64,000 bases of DNA from a virus: positions 64,001 through 128,000 of IMG/VR virus record IMGVR_UViG_3300037258_000931; one strand, written 5' to 3'. Each line of letters begins with the position of its first letter. Position 1 is the stretch's first letter. The notes beneath the pieces are model-generated. The model was not told the origin of the DNA. It ran no database searches and was given only the letters and a program-made list of their open reading frames with translations. Both the position numbers and the translations under genes were made by a program. Of this stretch, positions 15,388 to 25,389 are shown in pieces.

Positions 15388-16620
15388 GTGCCAACCGATC
15401 CGCTGTACAACGAAATTGACGCGTCCAACCTGGAGAGTGTCCGCCGGAACGTGGTGTTCAACAACCTGTTTGTGGACACGCCGTTTCAGGCCAAGCTGCG
15501 CCGGGCCGGGGTATGGGATGAATTCCTGGGCGGCGCCGGCATGATGGAAGGCATTCTCTACGGCCGCACGCAGGGCGCCGCGGTGAATCCAGGCCAGACG
15601 GTCACTGTGACCCGCCAGCAGATCAACACCGGCATCAAGTTCCTGCCCAAGGCGTATGCCACCTGGTATCCGCTGGACGACTGGGAGATGGATGACGGCT
15701 CCGGTACGGGGGGAGTGATCAACTCCGGTCCGTCGAAGATTGTGGACGAGTACCAGCTCTTCATGGAGACCATGGTGATGACCATGAACACCATGCAGGA
15801 GATGGATTCGTTCCGTCATGGTCAGCCGTCGTCGTCCACGGTGCAGGACAACCGCATCAAGGCGATCAACGGCCTAGATGAGGCGCTCAACAACGGCATC
15901 GATCCGTCGGTGTTCGGCAATATTTACACCAATTACGGTGGCCAGCAGCGTAATGGCAATATCGGCACGGCGCTGAACACGACGCCGGTGTATTGCGGCA
16001 CGACGAGCGGCGGCACGGGCCAGATTGACTTTGCGGTGCTGATGCAGTTGTGGTCGCAGTGCAAGGTGGCCGGCGGAAACCCGACGCTGGGTATCACAAA
16101 CGTGTTCGGCTTTAAGGCGATCGCGGTTGCGCTCGACGCGCAGCGCCGCGACGTTTCGAATACTCGTCACGACATCAAGTGGGACGGCCTGGTGTTTAAC
16201 GGCGTGGATATTTACGCCGATCCGCTGGCGCCTTCCGCGCAGGCGGGAAACTACATCGAGCTGGCGCCCACCAACGGCGCGGCCGGCAACACCAACCTGG
16301 CCGATGGCGTGGGTTCAAGCACGCAGACGGTTGCTTTCACGACGCCGCAGTTCACCAAGAACGGCGCCAACGTGACGGTTTCGCCGACCGGCTCGAATCT
16401 GCCTTCGACGACGACGATTCAGCCTTCCGAGGTTTTGTATTTTCTGGAGCCGGAAAGCTTCAAGATTCGGCCGACGAACAAGAAGGGCTGGAACTTTGGT
16501 CTGCGCCGGGCGCCGATGCCGAACAACGTGTCGATCGACGCCTTGTTTATGCGGCTGGGCACGAATCTTTACAACGTTCAACCGCGGCACAACGACTACG
16601 CATTCGGATTTACGGCTTAA
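15388..16620 (+). CDS. major capsid protein
   Basis: A 410-aa protein with GTG start after AAGAAGG, 20 bases downstream of leader element 3. It follows the scaffold gene directly. The sequence has the mixed alpha/beta look of HK97-fold capsid proteins, including a long central helix (VDEYQLFMETMVMTMNTMQE). The C-terminal part repeats a DALFMRLGTNLYNVQPRHND-type strand pattern. The call rests on gene order, size and fold impression. Confidence 0.78.
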   Translation: MPTDPLYNEIDASNLESVRRNVVFNNLFVDTPFQAKLRRAGVWDEFLGGAGMMEGILYGRTQGAAVNPGQTVTVTRQQINTGIKFLPKAYATWYPLDDWEMDDGSGTGGVINSGPSKIVDEYQLFMETMVMTMNTMQEMDSFRHGQPSSSTVQDNRIKAINGLDEALNNGIDPSVFGNIYTNYGGQQRNGNIGTALNTTPVYCGTTSGGTGQIDFAVLMQLWSQCKVAGGNPTLGITNVFGFKAIAVALDAQRRDVSNTRHDIKWDGLVFNGVDIYADPLAPSAQAGNYIELAPTNGAAGNTNLADGVGSSTQTVAFTTPQFTKNGANVTVSPTGSNLPSTTTIQPSEVLYFLEPESFKIRPTNKKGWNFGLRRAPMPNNVSIDALFMRLGTNLYNVQPRHNDYAFGFTA

Positions 16621-16673
16621 CCCACTGGTGCGCGCAGACGTTCGCTGGTGATTCAGATTGACGGAGGGCTTCA

Positions 16674-17537
16674 ATGCCATTTCAACCGATTGTACCCACT
16701 TGGCTGGCGTGGAATAACGGCAACTTCACGTCGCCGACCGCGCTTACGGACCTCCGTACCGGTCTGCCGTTCGCGGCGGGTGGATTGAACCTGGGCGATT
16801 ACTTTGACGCGACCAACGAGGAAGCCAAGTCTGGCTCCTATACGACCACAGGCACGCTGTATTCGGGCCGGTATCGCTTTGTGAGTGTCGACTCGGGCGC
16901 GACCGCGGCGAATGTAGCGACAGGCACGATTGGCTATCTTCGCAACGGTTTCTCGGTAGCCAATGTCATTATTACCGGCGCGGGTTCGGGACAAACGCCA
17001 GGACCCTATTCGATTGCCGGCACGGGCGGCTACGGCGCGGGAGCGGTGGCGCAGGTGGTGATCGGCGCCGGCGGCACGATGACTTCGGTGACGCTGCTGC
17101 AGGGCGGCAATGGGTACGTTCTGCCGCCGATCTTTAGCCTGGCAGGCGTGACCGGCGGCACTCCGGGCACCTTGAACACGCAGATGACGACTTCGCCAAA
17201 TGTGGTGACCAGCTACGACGTGGCCGCTAACGTGACCTATCCGGCGAACTACGGCGCACTTATTCGGCCGGTAGTCTTCCTGAATTCGATCACGCCAGGC
17301 AACTATGGGTTCGTGCAGGAGCTGGGCGTTGCAACTGTGCTCGGCAAGTCCGGGACCTTTACGGATAACCCGCCGCACATTGACGACTGGATCGACTCCA
17401 CAACCGCGGGAGTGGTGGACGCCCGGGTTGCGACGGCCAGCCCGATCGGAAATACCATCGGCCGAGCTGTCGATCTGCCGGTGATCTCGCAACTGTTCAA
17501 GATCTACATGAACTCTGTGCCGGTTGTGCAGGACTAA
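16674..17537 (+). CDS. head decoration-like protein with inserted beta domain, 287 aa
   Basis: ACGGAGGGC precedes the ATG. N- and C-terminal parts look like a head-associated protein (GLNLGDYFDATNEE). Residues about 96-158 are a Gly-rich beta domain (TGAGSGQTPGPYSIAGTGGY onward, ending GNGYVLPPIFSLA). The same domain type is inserted in the connector protein at 18040. Likely a capsid decoration or stabilising protein. Confidence 0.6.
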   Translation: MPFQPIVPTWLAWNNGNFTSPTALTDLRTGLPFAAGGLNLGDYFDATNEEAKSGSYTTTGTLYSGRYRFVSVDSGATAANVATGTIGYLRNGFSVANVIITGAGSGQTPGPYSIAGTGGYGAGAVAQVVIGAGGTMTSVTLLQGGNGYVLPPIFSLAGVTGGTPGTLNTQMTTSPNVVTSYDVAANVTYPANYGALIRPVVFLNSITPGNYGFVQELGVATVLGKSGTFTDNPPHIDDWIDSTTAGVVDARVATASPIGNTIGRAVDLPVISQLFKIYMNSVPVVQD

Positions 17538-17608
17538 CAGAGCTGAGACTTCCGCGCGCCGCCTGGTTGCACACCAGACGGCGCACGGGGTTCGACCAGG
17601 AGCAAAAC

Positions 17609-17944
17609 ATGGTTTTGACGGGGATTGGCAACAAGGCTCTCTATCCAGATTTTGTGGGACGGCGCGCGCTTTTTGTAGGTAGTGGACCGGGTCCGACGGC
17701 TTACAGCCAGACCGCCGGCGACGTGCTCTCGCTCAACCTTCCGAACTACTACATCGATGCGCCTTGCGGGACGGTTCAGTCGCTGAGTGGCACTTACTAT
17801 GTGGTGCCGCGGCCGGTAGCGATCGGCGCGCGCGGCGGGTGGTCACTCTACTGGTACGTGACTTCAAGCAACGCGCCGGTGGGCGCGAATGTGAATCTTT
17901 CAGCCGAAACGGTGCAATTGGGAGTGATCTGCGGACAGTTCTAA
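17609..17944 (+). CDS. small structural protein, 111 aa
   Basis: ATG 17609 with AGGAGC upstream. Beta-rich with no charged helices (GTYYVVPRPVAIGARGGWSL). Position between decoration and connector genes suggests a head-completion or decoration role. No family is recognised. Confidence 0.6.
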   Translation: MVLTGIGNKALYPDFVGRRALFVGSGPGPTAYSQTAGDVLSLNLPNYYIDAPCGTVQSLSGTYYVVPRPVAIGARGGWSLYWYVTSSNAPVGANVNLSAETVQLGVICGQF

Positions 17945-17992
17945 AAGCAGTTGTCAGGGATCAGTCGTCAGGGGTCAGTTCAAACAAAGGCC

Positions 17993-18023
17993 ACGGCTCT
18001 TGCTAACCGCAGGAGCCGTTTTT
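17993..18023 (+). terminator. intrinsic terminator / divergent leader hairpin
   Basis: ACGGCTCTTGC pairs over 11 bases with GCAGGAGCCGT around a TAACC loop, followed by TTTTTGG. It has the stem pattern of the seven leader elements but lacks their conserved upstream block. It sits directly before the gene at 18040. Confidence 0.7.
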
Positions 18024-18039
18024 GGTTAACGGAGAAAGC

Positions 18040-19275
18040 GTGGCTTTTTCAAACATGATTCAAGAGCTGCTGGGGATTCCGGGGGTCAACTTCGGTTTGG
18101 CTAAGACCAAGCTGAACGAAGCCTTTACCGCGATCCAGAACGAGCACGTGTGGAGCTTTCAGCTCCAGACGGCCGGCTGGCTCACGCCCGGTTTGCTGGG
18201 CGGCCCTTCCGTCGAGTTCTTGAGTCCGGGAACGATTACGGTAACTCCGTTCACGAATACCATTCTGGGCGATGCTGCGGCGACGCAGGCGTGGCTGGGC
18301 GCGCTTATCAATCCGCCGATTTTGACTCAGCAGCAGATCCGGGTTCCTTACTACAGCTTGTACAGCATCATCGCGGTGGCCAGTGCGGACACGGTCGCCT
18401 ATCTGACCGTAGATACGCCGGGCTCGGGGCAAACCACGGGCACCTACATCGTGAACGCCGTAGGAACGCCGGGCTCGGGGGCGCAGGCTCAGATTGTGGT
18501 GAACGCGGACGGCGAGGTCACAGAGACCCCGGTAGTGGTAAGTCAAGGCTCGGGATATACGAGCGCTCCGACATTCACCCTGACAGCCGGAGGCACGCCG
18601 GCCACGTTTACGGCAATCCTGAATGCCGTTCTTACCATCGACCGGCCATGGATGGAGCCGCAGCAGGTCAACGGCACCTACATGGTTTACCAGGCATATT
18701 ATGCGGCGCCGGCCGGGTTCAAGCGCTGGTACAACATTCGCGACACAACCAACAACAACCCGATGGACTTTTGGAGCAAGACGCAGATTGACCTGGCCAA
18801 TGAGGACGCCGAGCGCACGGATTTCGATTTGCCTCTATATGTGGTTCCTTATGGGCCAGACACGCGGCCGGGCAGCGCGACTTATGGACAGATGCTCTTT
18901 GAGCTATGGCCGCACCCTATCACGCAACTGCCGTATACGTTCGGCTGCCAGACTAACTGGCCGACGCTGGTAAACCTTTCCGACACGCTTCCGTTTCCAC
19001 TGACCGACGAGATTGTGAAGTTGCGCGGATACGAGATGCTCTACCTCTGGAAGGAGTCCCAAAAGGGGGATGAGATGGAGCGCGGGTCTGGAGCGAACTG
19101 GGAATTTTTGGTGGGCGCGGCGAACGCGGAGTATCGGAATCGGCTGCAGCAGTTGAGCAATATGGACCGCAATCTTGTGGATCTCTATTTCACCAAGATG
19201 CAGCGGTTCCCGTCCGCGTACGGCGAGCCTTACGCAACGGAAACCGGCCAATTGAATGTGGGCGGATGGAACTAA
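18040..19275 (+). CDS. head-to-tail connector (tail-tubular-A-like), 411 aa
   Basis: GTG start at 18040 after ACGGAGAAAGC. The N-terminal helices and C-terminal helical region (EIVKLRGYEMLYLWKESQKG) resemble podovirus connector proteins that extend the portal. Residues 120-194 hold an inserted Gly-rich beta domain ending GSGYTSAPTFTLTAGG, homologous-looking to that in the protein at 16674. It is preceded by a terminator-like hairpin. Confidence 0.6.
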   Translation: MAFSNMIQELLGIPGVNFGLAKTKLNEAFTAIQNEHVWSFQLQTAGWLTPGLLGGPSVEFLSPGTITVTPFTNTILGDAAATQAWLGALINPPILTQQQIRVPYYSLYSIIAVASADTVAYLTVDTPGSGQTTGTYIVNAVGTPGSGAQAQIVVNADGEVTETPVVVSQGSGYTSAPTFTLTAGGTPATFTAILNAVLTIDRPWMEPQQVNGTYMVYQAYYAAPAGFKRWYNIRDTTNNNPMDFWSKTQIDLANEDAERTDFDLPLYVVPYGPDTRPGSATYGQMLFELWPHPITQLPYTFGCQTNWPTLVNLSDTLPFPLTDEIVKLRGYEMLYLWKESQKGDEMERGSGANWEFLVGAANAEYRNRLQQLSNMDRNLVDLYFTKMQRFPSAYGEPYATETGQLNVGGWN

Positions 19276-19345
19276 AGATCCGGCGCCAACAATTACTCCG
19301 CCGATCTGGCGGGGAGTTTGGAAGCGAGATTTAAGGAGCAAACAG

Positions 19346-19759
19346 ATGCCAGGATATCCGGGATCGGGACAAGCTGCACTCATCCGCGAAAATCGGCAGG
19401 TCTTCCTGTTTCAGAACGAGACGATTCCGGCCGGCACGGTGAATTCGGCCAGCATTGCGGTGCAACTGGAGCGCATTCGCTCGCTGGCCTACCCCTGGGG
19501 CGTTTCGTTCGAAATCTACTTCACCGATTCGACCGGAGTAACCCCAGCCAATCCGGGCAATTTCGAAGTCGATGTGCAAACGGCGGATGTAGACGAGAAC
19601 ACGCATTACTGCACGATCAGTGCGCTCACTTCAGTTTCATCGCTCAACAGCTATTTTGTAGGGCGCATTGAACTGCCGCAGTTCTGGGCCAAGTATGTCC
19701 GCGTGTATCTGAAGACGCTAACCAACGCAGTGAACATCACCGCACTGGTGACCCGGTGA
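19346..19759 (+). CDS. beta-rich structural protein, 137 aa
   Basis: AAGGAGC precedes ATG 19346. A compact beta-sandwich-like pattern (VSFEIYFTDSTGVTPANPGN) ends in YVRVYLKTLTNAVNITALVT. Likely a small virion protein (connector or fibre-base). The following fibre gene begins 4 bases after its stop. Confidence 0.6.
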   Translation: MPGYPGSGQAALIRENRQVFLFQNETIPAGTVNSASIAVQLERIRSLAYPWGVSFEIYFTDSTGVTPANPGNFEVDVQTADVDENTHYCTISALTSVSSLNSYFVGRIELPQFWAKYVRVYLKTLTNAVNITALVTR

Positions 19760-19763
19760 CGCC

Positions 19764-22370
19764 ATGAAGCGATTTCTCATTCTACTTTTTCTGACGGCCG
19801 GCCCGATGATGGCGGGCGGTCAGGTAATCGTGGGCAATTTTGGGGTGCAGTACGTCTACTCGGCGCCATCCGGGTCATGTAGCTCGACGGCGCCCATGCA
19901 GATTGTGGTGGGCTCAGGCTCGGTGTACACGTGCCAGAACGGAAACTGGGGTCAACTGGCGAACGGTGGCGGCGGATTTCCGATCACCATCGGGAGCACC
20001 TCAATCGGCAGCGGCTCTACGACGACAACCATCGCGGGCCTTACCCTTTCAGGACCGACCCTTTCGGGGACCGTGACTTTCTCCAGCATTACCGGATCGA
20101 CGCAGTGCCTGCACGTGAATTCGAGCGGCGTGATTTCCGGAACAGGATCAGACTGCGGCGGCAGCGGCGGAAGTCCTGGCGGATCGAATACGCAACTCCA
20201 ATTTAATAATTCTGGAGCCTTTGGGGGAACGGCAGACTACACGTATGTGACGCACACGCTGGCGGGCGGCGCGTCGGCAATCCTGGATATGAGTGCTGGT
20301 ACGGAGAAGATGCCGTCTTCGGCGGCCTACGGGCCCACGACCGCTGCCTTGTTCGGCTATGACTCGACGAATAACAGAATGGTGCTGGGCAATGGAACCA
20401 ACACCAGCTATATGCCCTGGTTTGTGACGGCGCCGACTTCAGGCGACGCGGTCACGTGGAGCGGCACATTGGGGCTGCTGGGCGATGCGGGCGGCGCGCC
20501 TGCGCTGCTGAATGGCTCGAATACCTTCAGCGCTCTGAATGTATTCACCGCGGGCATCAATCTAAGCGGCGCAAGTTCGCCACTTGAAGTGGCCGGAAGC
20601 GCCGGTTCCAGCGGCAACTGCTTTATCTCCGGAGGCGCAAGCGTGACGCCGAGCTGGGGAAGTTGCGGCGGTGGAACGACGACCAACGCGCTGACAATGA
20701 ACAATTCAGGTTCAGGTGCGGCTTCTGGTACGACATTCAATGGCAGCGCGGCGGAGACGATTTCGTACAACACTGTCGGAGCATCGCCGCTGGCGGGCAG
20801 CACAAGCCTGACTACGGTGGGCACGATTGGGACGGGCACGTGGCAGGGATCGCCGGTCGCGGTGGCCTACGGTGGCACCGGCACGGCCACGCCCGGCCTT
20901 GTTGCCGGGACCAATGTGACGATCACCGGCTCGTGGCCCAACCAGACGATCAACAGCACGGCGGCCGGGACCGGGACCGTGACCAGCGTTGCGCAGACCT
21001 TCACCGGCGGCCTGATCTCTGTGTCGGGATCGCCCGTCACCACGAGCGGCACGCTGGCGCTGACCGTGGCCGGCACATCCGGCGGCATCCCTTATTTCTC
21101 CAGCACGAGCGCCTGGGCGTCTTCGGCGGCGCTTCCTTCTGGAGATTTTGTTCTCGGCGGCGGCGCAGGCTCCGCACCGACAGCGACCTTCTCAATCGTT
21201 ACGGCGGCCAAGGGCGGCACAGGCGTAGCCAACACCAATACACTCACCCTCCCCGCCTTCAACGTGACGCTGACCGACCCTGGGACGACGGCGGGAATTC
21301 CGATGCAGGCAACCGCCTCTCACGGGCTGGCTCCTTCGGCTGGCACCTTCACCAACGGCGACTCTTGCACGTGGGCGACCAGCACGGGGCTGTCGTGCAA
21401 TTCCACGGCAGGGGCAGGAACCATGACAGACGGCAGCGGCACCACTACCGCCGGATACTTCGCCATCAGCAGCACGAGCGCCCACGCCTACACCGTGGAT
21501 ACCAACATCGACGACGGCCACACGACAGCCAACACGCTCACCTATTCAGGCACGGGCGGCATCGACGCTTCAGGTGGGCCGCTGACCTCGGGACCGCCAT
21601 CTGGCGGTGTGGGATCACAGGCTTTCTTTTCTCAAGAGGGAACCGTCCCCAGCGGTTTGACTGCCAGCGGGCAGGACAATATCTACGCCGACTCAACGCA
21701 GCACGGTCTGCTGTCCAGCTTTGATGGCGGCGCTACCTTGCCGCTTGTGCAAGGGCCTGCCTCAGACACCAGCGGTCACGTTGCGACGTGGAGCGGGACC
21801 AACGGCGGCAAGCTGGTGGACGGCGGTGCGCTGCCCACGGTCACCGGCGGAACCTGCACCAATCAGGCAGTGACGGCCATCAGCGGTTCAGCGGTCCCGA
21901 CCTGCACAACCGTGACCGGCGCATACATGGCCTCCAACACGGTCACATCCACTCAGACGGCCGTAGTCAACACTCGTCGCGTTTGCGATATCCCGGTGGG
22001 CGACGAATCGGCCAGCGCAATTGTGAACGCGCAGCTCGGCCCGCAGAAGCGGCTGTGTTATATCCCGGCGGCATCGACGATTGTTGAGATGGACGTGTCG
22101 GCGGATGGCGGCACGCCGAATGTGATTGTCGGAAACGATGCGGCGGGAACGGTGACGAACATTGTCTCGGCGGCGCTGGCGACGGCGGCCTCGGGCGGAA
22201 TCGCCTGCTCCAACACGGGCGGCACAACCGGCATTGACGGCGCTACAACCTGCTCAGCGACCCTGCAGAACACTTCTCTCGCGGCAGGGTCTTATCTCGA
22301 ACTGGTGAGCGGCACGGCTGGCGGAACAGCCAAGCTGATGACCATCCACATCATTTACGTGGTGAACTAA
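19764..22370 (+). CDS. large fibre-like protein with Sec signal peptide, 868 aa
   Basis: The N-terminus MKRFLILLFLTAGPMMAGGQ is a typical Sec signal peptide. The rest is Ser/Thr/Gly-rich with repeated fibre motifs (VAYGGTGTATPGLVAGTNVT and AAKGGTGVANTNTLTL), as in phage tail fibres. A similar GGTG-VAGTNVTITG unit recurs in the protein at 38531. A secretion signal is unexpected for a tail fibre assembled in the cytoplasm. The stop overlaps the next start (TAATG). Confidence 0.7.
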   Translation: MKRFLILLFLTAGPMMAGGQVIVGNFGVQYVYSAPSGSCSSTAPMQIVVGSGSVYTCQNGNWGQLANGGGGFPITIGSTSIGSGSTTTTIAGLTLSGPTLSGTVTFSSITGSTQCLHVNSSGVISGTGSDCGGSGGSPGGSNTQLQFNNSGAFGGTADYTYVTHTLAGGASAILDMSAGTEKMPSSAAYGPTTAALFGYDSTNNRMVLGNGTNTSYMPWFVTAPTSGDAVTWSGTLGLLGDAGGAPALLNGSNTFSALNVFTAGINLSGASSPLEVAGSAGSSGNCFISGGASVTPSWGSCGGGTTTNALTMNNSGSGAASGTTFNGSAAETISYNTVGASPLAGSTSLTTVGTIGTGTWQGSPVAVAYGGTGTATPGLVAGTNVTITGSWPNQTINSTAAGTGTVTSVAQTFTGGLISVSGSPVTTSGTLALTVAGTSGGIPYFSSTSAWASSAALPSGDFVLGGGAGSAPTATFSIVTAAKGGTGVANTNTLTLPAFNVTLTDPGTTAGIPMQATASHGLAPSAGTFTNGDSCTWATSTGLSCNSTAGAGTMTDGSGTTTAGYFAISSTSAHAYTVDTNIDDGHTTANTLTYSGTGGIDASGGPLTSGPPSGGVGSQAFFSQEGTVPSGLTASGQDNIYADSTQHGLLSSFDGGATLPLVQGPASDTSGHVATWSGTNGGKLVDGGALPTVTGGTCTNQAVTAISGSAVPTCTTVTGAYMASNTVTSTQTAVVNTRRVCDIPVGDESASAIVNAQLGPQKRLCYIPAASTIVEMDVSADGGTPNVIVGNDAAGTVTNIVSAALATAASGGIACSNTGGTTGIDGATTCSATLQNTSLAAGSYLELVSGTAGGTAKLMTIHIIYVVN

Positions 22371-23866
22371 TGCTGAGACTGGTCTCCATTTTGTGTTTCG
22401 CATTCGCTTTGGCTGCTGGACAGGTTCGCATTCCTGGCCCTGGAGGGGAGAACCTTGCCGCCGCGCCCACCGTCACTCTAGCTGGCTTGTGCGATTCAGG
22501 GAATGTAGCCTCCACGACTTCAGGATGCACGTCATCTGGGCCGGGCGCGATTAGCGACGTGGTTTTCTTCAGCAGCAAGGCGCAGAACACATCAGGCACC
22601 GGCACGATGACACCGGCCGCAATCACAAACTGCCAAGACCCGCGCACGCCGGGGACGAACGAGTGGGTGATAATTCCGCCGAACACGAATGGCTCGGGAC
22701 AGGCGATTGATGCTGGGGCGGCCTACTGCGTTCTGACAGCCATCACGACTCCCACCGTGTCTGTGGTGTGGAGCGGCGTTTCCGCCTCGGCCACTCAGAC
22801 GCAGCTCTACGTCCTGCATTCCTCGAACGGCTGGAATCCCACCCTGCTCGACAGGTACATCACGACAGTGACGGCTTCGACCTCGACCTGTCCAACCGGA
22901 TCGACCAACACAACCACCAACCCTAACGACTACGTACTGGTCGTCTGCCGCACGCTGGCCACTAATGAGACCTGGGCGACCAATCCCTCGGGTTATGCGA
23001 AGCTGACGGCCACCGGGAACAATCGTACTGGAGTCTTCTCGCAGCTCGTGAGCGCGACCGGAGCGCAGGGAGCAACCGTCACCTTGTCAGCGAATGCTGC
23101 GACGAACGCGATGGCGCTCGCGCTGCAGACCGGCGCATCCGTGACCTGCTCTGGCTGCACCTACGATGCCGGAGTGAATTCCTCAGGGCAGACCATCAAT
23201 CACGATCAGCCGACGCTTTCAGGAGCCAAGAACGGTTCGACCGCCATTTACTTCGGCTGGTACGACAACGCGATACTGACCAATGGCGCAGTCACGATGA
23301 CCGACAACACCGCCCGGAATATCTGGTGCCCGTTCAACTCGGCTGCGTCCTGCTCGACGGTCGGCAGCACAGCTACGATGAACTCGCTGACGGTGGGCGG
23401 CAACTATTCGATGTATGCCTTTGTGGCTCCGGGAATCATCACAGGCAACGGAGTTTCAGGATCGCTGATTTACGAATCCGTTGCCTCGGATTGCTCTGTG
23501 TCGTGCGTGACGTTCATTGGCGGGACGGCTTCGGCGTGGAGTTTGGCGGGCGGGACGATTGAGGGCTCGTGTAATTCGTCTTCCGGCGCTACGTCGGGCA
23601 GCGGCACGAATAACGCGGCCTGCCCCGGACTGGTAACGACGACAGCCAACGACATTGTAGTTTGCGGAATCAAGGTGCCGGGCGGTTCCACGGTTACGGC
23701 AGGCACCTCTCCCGTGACATTCACCTTGCAGACCCAATCCCCGGCTGTGCAGTCAAACGGCGTCATCCTCAGCGGCATCATTCCGACGCCGGGGACTTAC
23801 ACGATCAACGCGACAATCGCAACAGCCAGCGTTTCGTACGGCATGATGTGCGTGGCAATCAAATGA
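22370..23866 (+). CDS. secreted adhesin-like protein, 498 aa
   Basis: Signal peptide MLRLVSILCFAFALAAGQVR. The mature part is Thr/Ser/Gly/Asn-rich beta structure with scattered Cys pairs (CSGCTYDAG, CSVSCVTF) that could form disulfides outside the cytoplasm. No enzyme motif is seen. It is coupled to the genes before and after by stop-start overlaps, so the three secreted proteins are made together. Confidence 0.65.
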   Translation: MLRLVSILCFAFALAAGQVRIPGPGGENLAAAPTVTLAGLCDSGNVASTTSGCTSSGPGAISDVVFFSSKAQNTSGTGTMTPAAITNCQDPRTPGTNEWVIIPPNTNGSGQAIDAGAAYCVLTAITTPTVSVVWSGVSASATQTQLYVLHSSNGWNPTLLDRYITTVTASTSTCPTGSTNTTTNPNDYVLVVCRTLATNETWATNPSGYAKLTATGNNRTGVFSQLVSATGAQGATVTLSANAATNAMALALQTGASVTCSGCTYDAGVNSSGQTINHDQPTLSGAKNGSTAIYFGWYDNAILTNGAVTMTDNTARNIWCPFNSAASCSTVGSTATMNSLTVGGNYSMYAFVAPGIITGNGVSGSLIYESVASDCSVSCVTFIGGTASAWSLAGGTIEGSCNSSSGATSGSGTNNAACPGLVTTTANDIVVCGIKVPGGSTVTAGTSPVTFTLQTQSPAVQSNGVILSGIIPTPGTYTINATIATASVSYGMMCVAIK

Positions 23867-25380
23867 GAAAAATCTTCCTCTCTCTCGTCTTCATTCTCGC
23901 GCTGCTGCTTCCTGTGCCGGTCTTCGCGACCTGCCACGCCGTTGGTCCGTCCTCAACTGGAGGCGGCACGGGAGCGGACTGGAACGACATGGAAACACTG
24001 CCTACGACTCTTGCGCGCGGGGACATCTATTATCTGGCGGACGGGGTGTACGGCAATCACCTGACTATTAGCGGTACTTCTGGTTCGACCGGATCGGCGG
24101 AGTTGCGCAAGGCTCAGAGTTACGATTACGGCTCGACCTGCTCTCCGTCTATCGGGGCTGGATGGAGCACTGGAACTATGGGATCAGCGCAGGCTATCTG
24201 GCGGTCTACGGGATCGGGGCAGATCATCGGCGCAATCCCTGCGAATATCACCTTCAACGGCAACGGAAACAACGCGGGCACCAGCGAAGTCGGATGCGGT
24301 GGAGTGGACGCCAATCCCGCTCCATCGCAGAGCGATTATATGTCAGCAACCTACGGCCAGACCCCTTCCGCCTGCGGAATCCTGATCGACGATTCTACCT
24401 GCACCTCAACAGCAACGGATGGCTGCGATGGTGGAAGCGGAGTCATCAAGGGCGGCGGCGCGAATATTGTCTGGGAGTCGGTGGAATGGTTTGGGCAGGG
24501 CTTGAACTCAAACGGCAACAACAACTCTGAAACCTACTTCTGGTTTGCCAACGGCGGAACTCTTACCAACGTCACCCTCAGCCATAACTACTTTCACAAC
24601 GCCAGCACAACCTATTTCACCATCGTGACCGGCGGTTGGAATGGCGGAAGTTTCGACCACAACTACGTGTGGGGAGTCTACGACGGTTCGGTCAATCACG
24701 GCGAGGCGATTCAGTTCCAAGGCAGCAACGGGTCCAGCGGAACGCCGGACTACATCCACCACAACCTCTTTCGCGACCAGCAAACCAACGGCGATGTGGT
24801 AGGAGTCTCGACCGGCAACCAGGACCACATCTATCTCTACGCCAACGCCGATATCTGCTCCTCTGGCGGGACCAGCACAACCTGCCGCCACAATGATGGA
24901 TGGATCGGCTGCTTCCAGTCTGGCAACAACTGCGTGGCGACCAACTACTTCGTCTTCAACAATACGTTGGCGTTCCCGGCGAACTGCGGTTCGGTCATCA
25001 ACTCTGGCAGCAGCCTGACCTACAACAACAATCTCTACTACGGCTGCTCAGGCTCAAGCAACGGCGGCGGAGCGACGTACACGCAGGATTACAACACGTA
25101 TCTCAACTCCGGGTCCGGAGATGGCGGCGCGCATTCTGTGGCAGTCACTTCAGGCGCGGCGAATCCGTTCACAAACGTCAATCTGGGAGTGCAGCTTTCC
25201 GCCGAAAGTTCGAACTACAACAATCGGCTAACCACATCCTACGGCGTGCCCAATGAGGGTGTGGACCTTTACGGAAATGCCTACACGACGGATCGCGGAG
25301 CGGCGCAGTACAACGGGAGCGCTCCGGGCGCACCGACACAGGTTTATGGGGTGGTTGTGCAGGGAGTAATCATTTACTAA
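23863..25380 (+). CDS. secreted right-handed beta-helix protein, 505 aa
   Basis: Signal peptide MRKIFLSLVFILALLLPVPV, cleaved near FATC. The body has short strand repeats with Asn/His ladders (LSHNYFHNAS, FDHNYVWGVYDG, YIHHNLFRDQ), the pattern of pectate-lyase-like parallel beta helices used by tail spikes and polysaccharide lyases. Glycan binding or cleavage is likely. The catalytic residues cannot be placed. ATG 23863 overlaps the previous stop. Confidence 0.7.
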   Translation: MRKIFLSLVFILALLLPVPVFATCHAVGPSSTGGGTGADWNDMETLPTTLARGDIYYLADGVYGNHLTISGTSGSTGSAELRKAQSYDYGSTCSPSIGAGWSTGTMGSAQAIWRSTGSGQIIGAIPANITFNGNGNNAGTSEVGCGGVDANPAPSQSDYMSATYGQTPSACGILIDDSTCTSTATDGCDGGSGVIKGGGANIVWESVEWFGQGLNSNGNNNSETYFWFANGGTLTNVTLSHNYFHNASTTYFTIVTGGWNGGSFDHNYVWGVYDGSVNHGEAIQFQGSNGSSGTPDYIHHNLFRDQQTNGDVVGVSTGNQDHIYLYANADICSSGGTSTTCRHNDGWIGCFQSGNNCVATNYFVFNNTLAFPANCGSVINSGSSLTYNNNLYYGCSGSSNGGGATYTQDYNTYLNSGSGDGGAHSVAVTSGAANPFTNVNLGVQLSAESSNYNNRLTTSYGVPNEGVDLYGNAYTTDRGAAQYNGSAPGAPTQVYGVVVQGVIIY

Positions 25381-25389
25381 GGAGGATTT

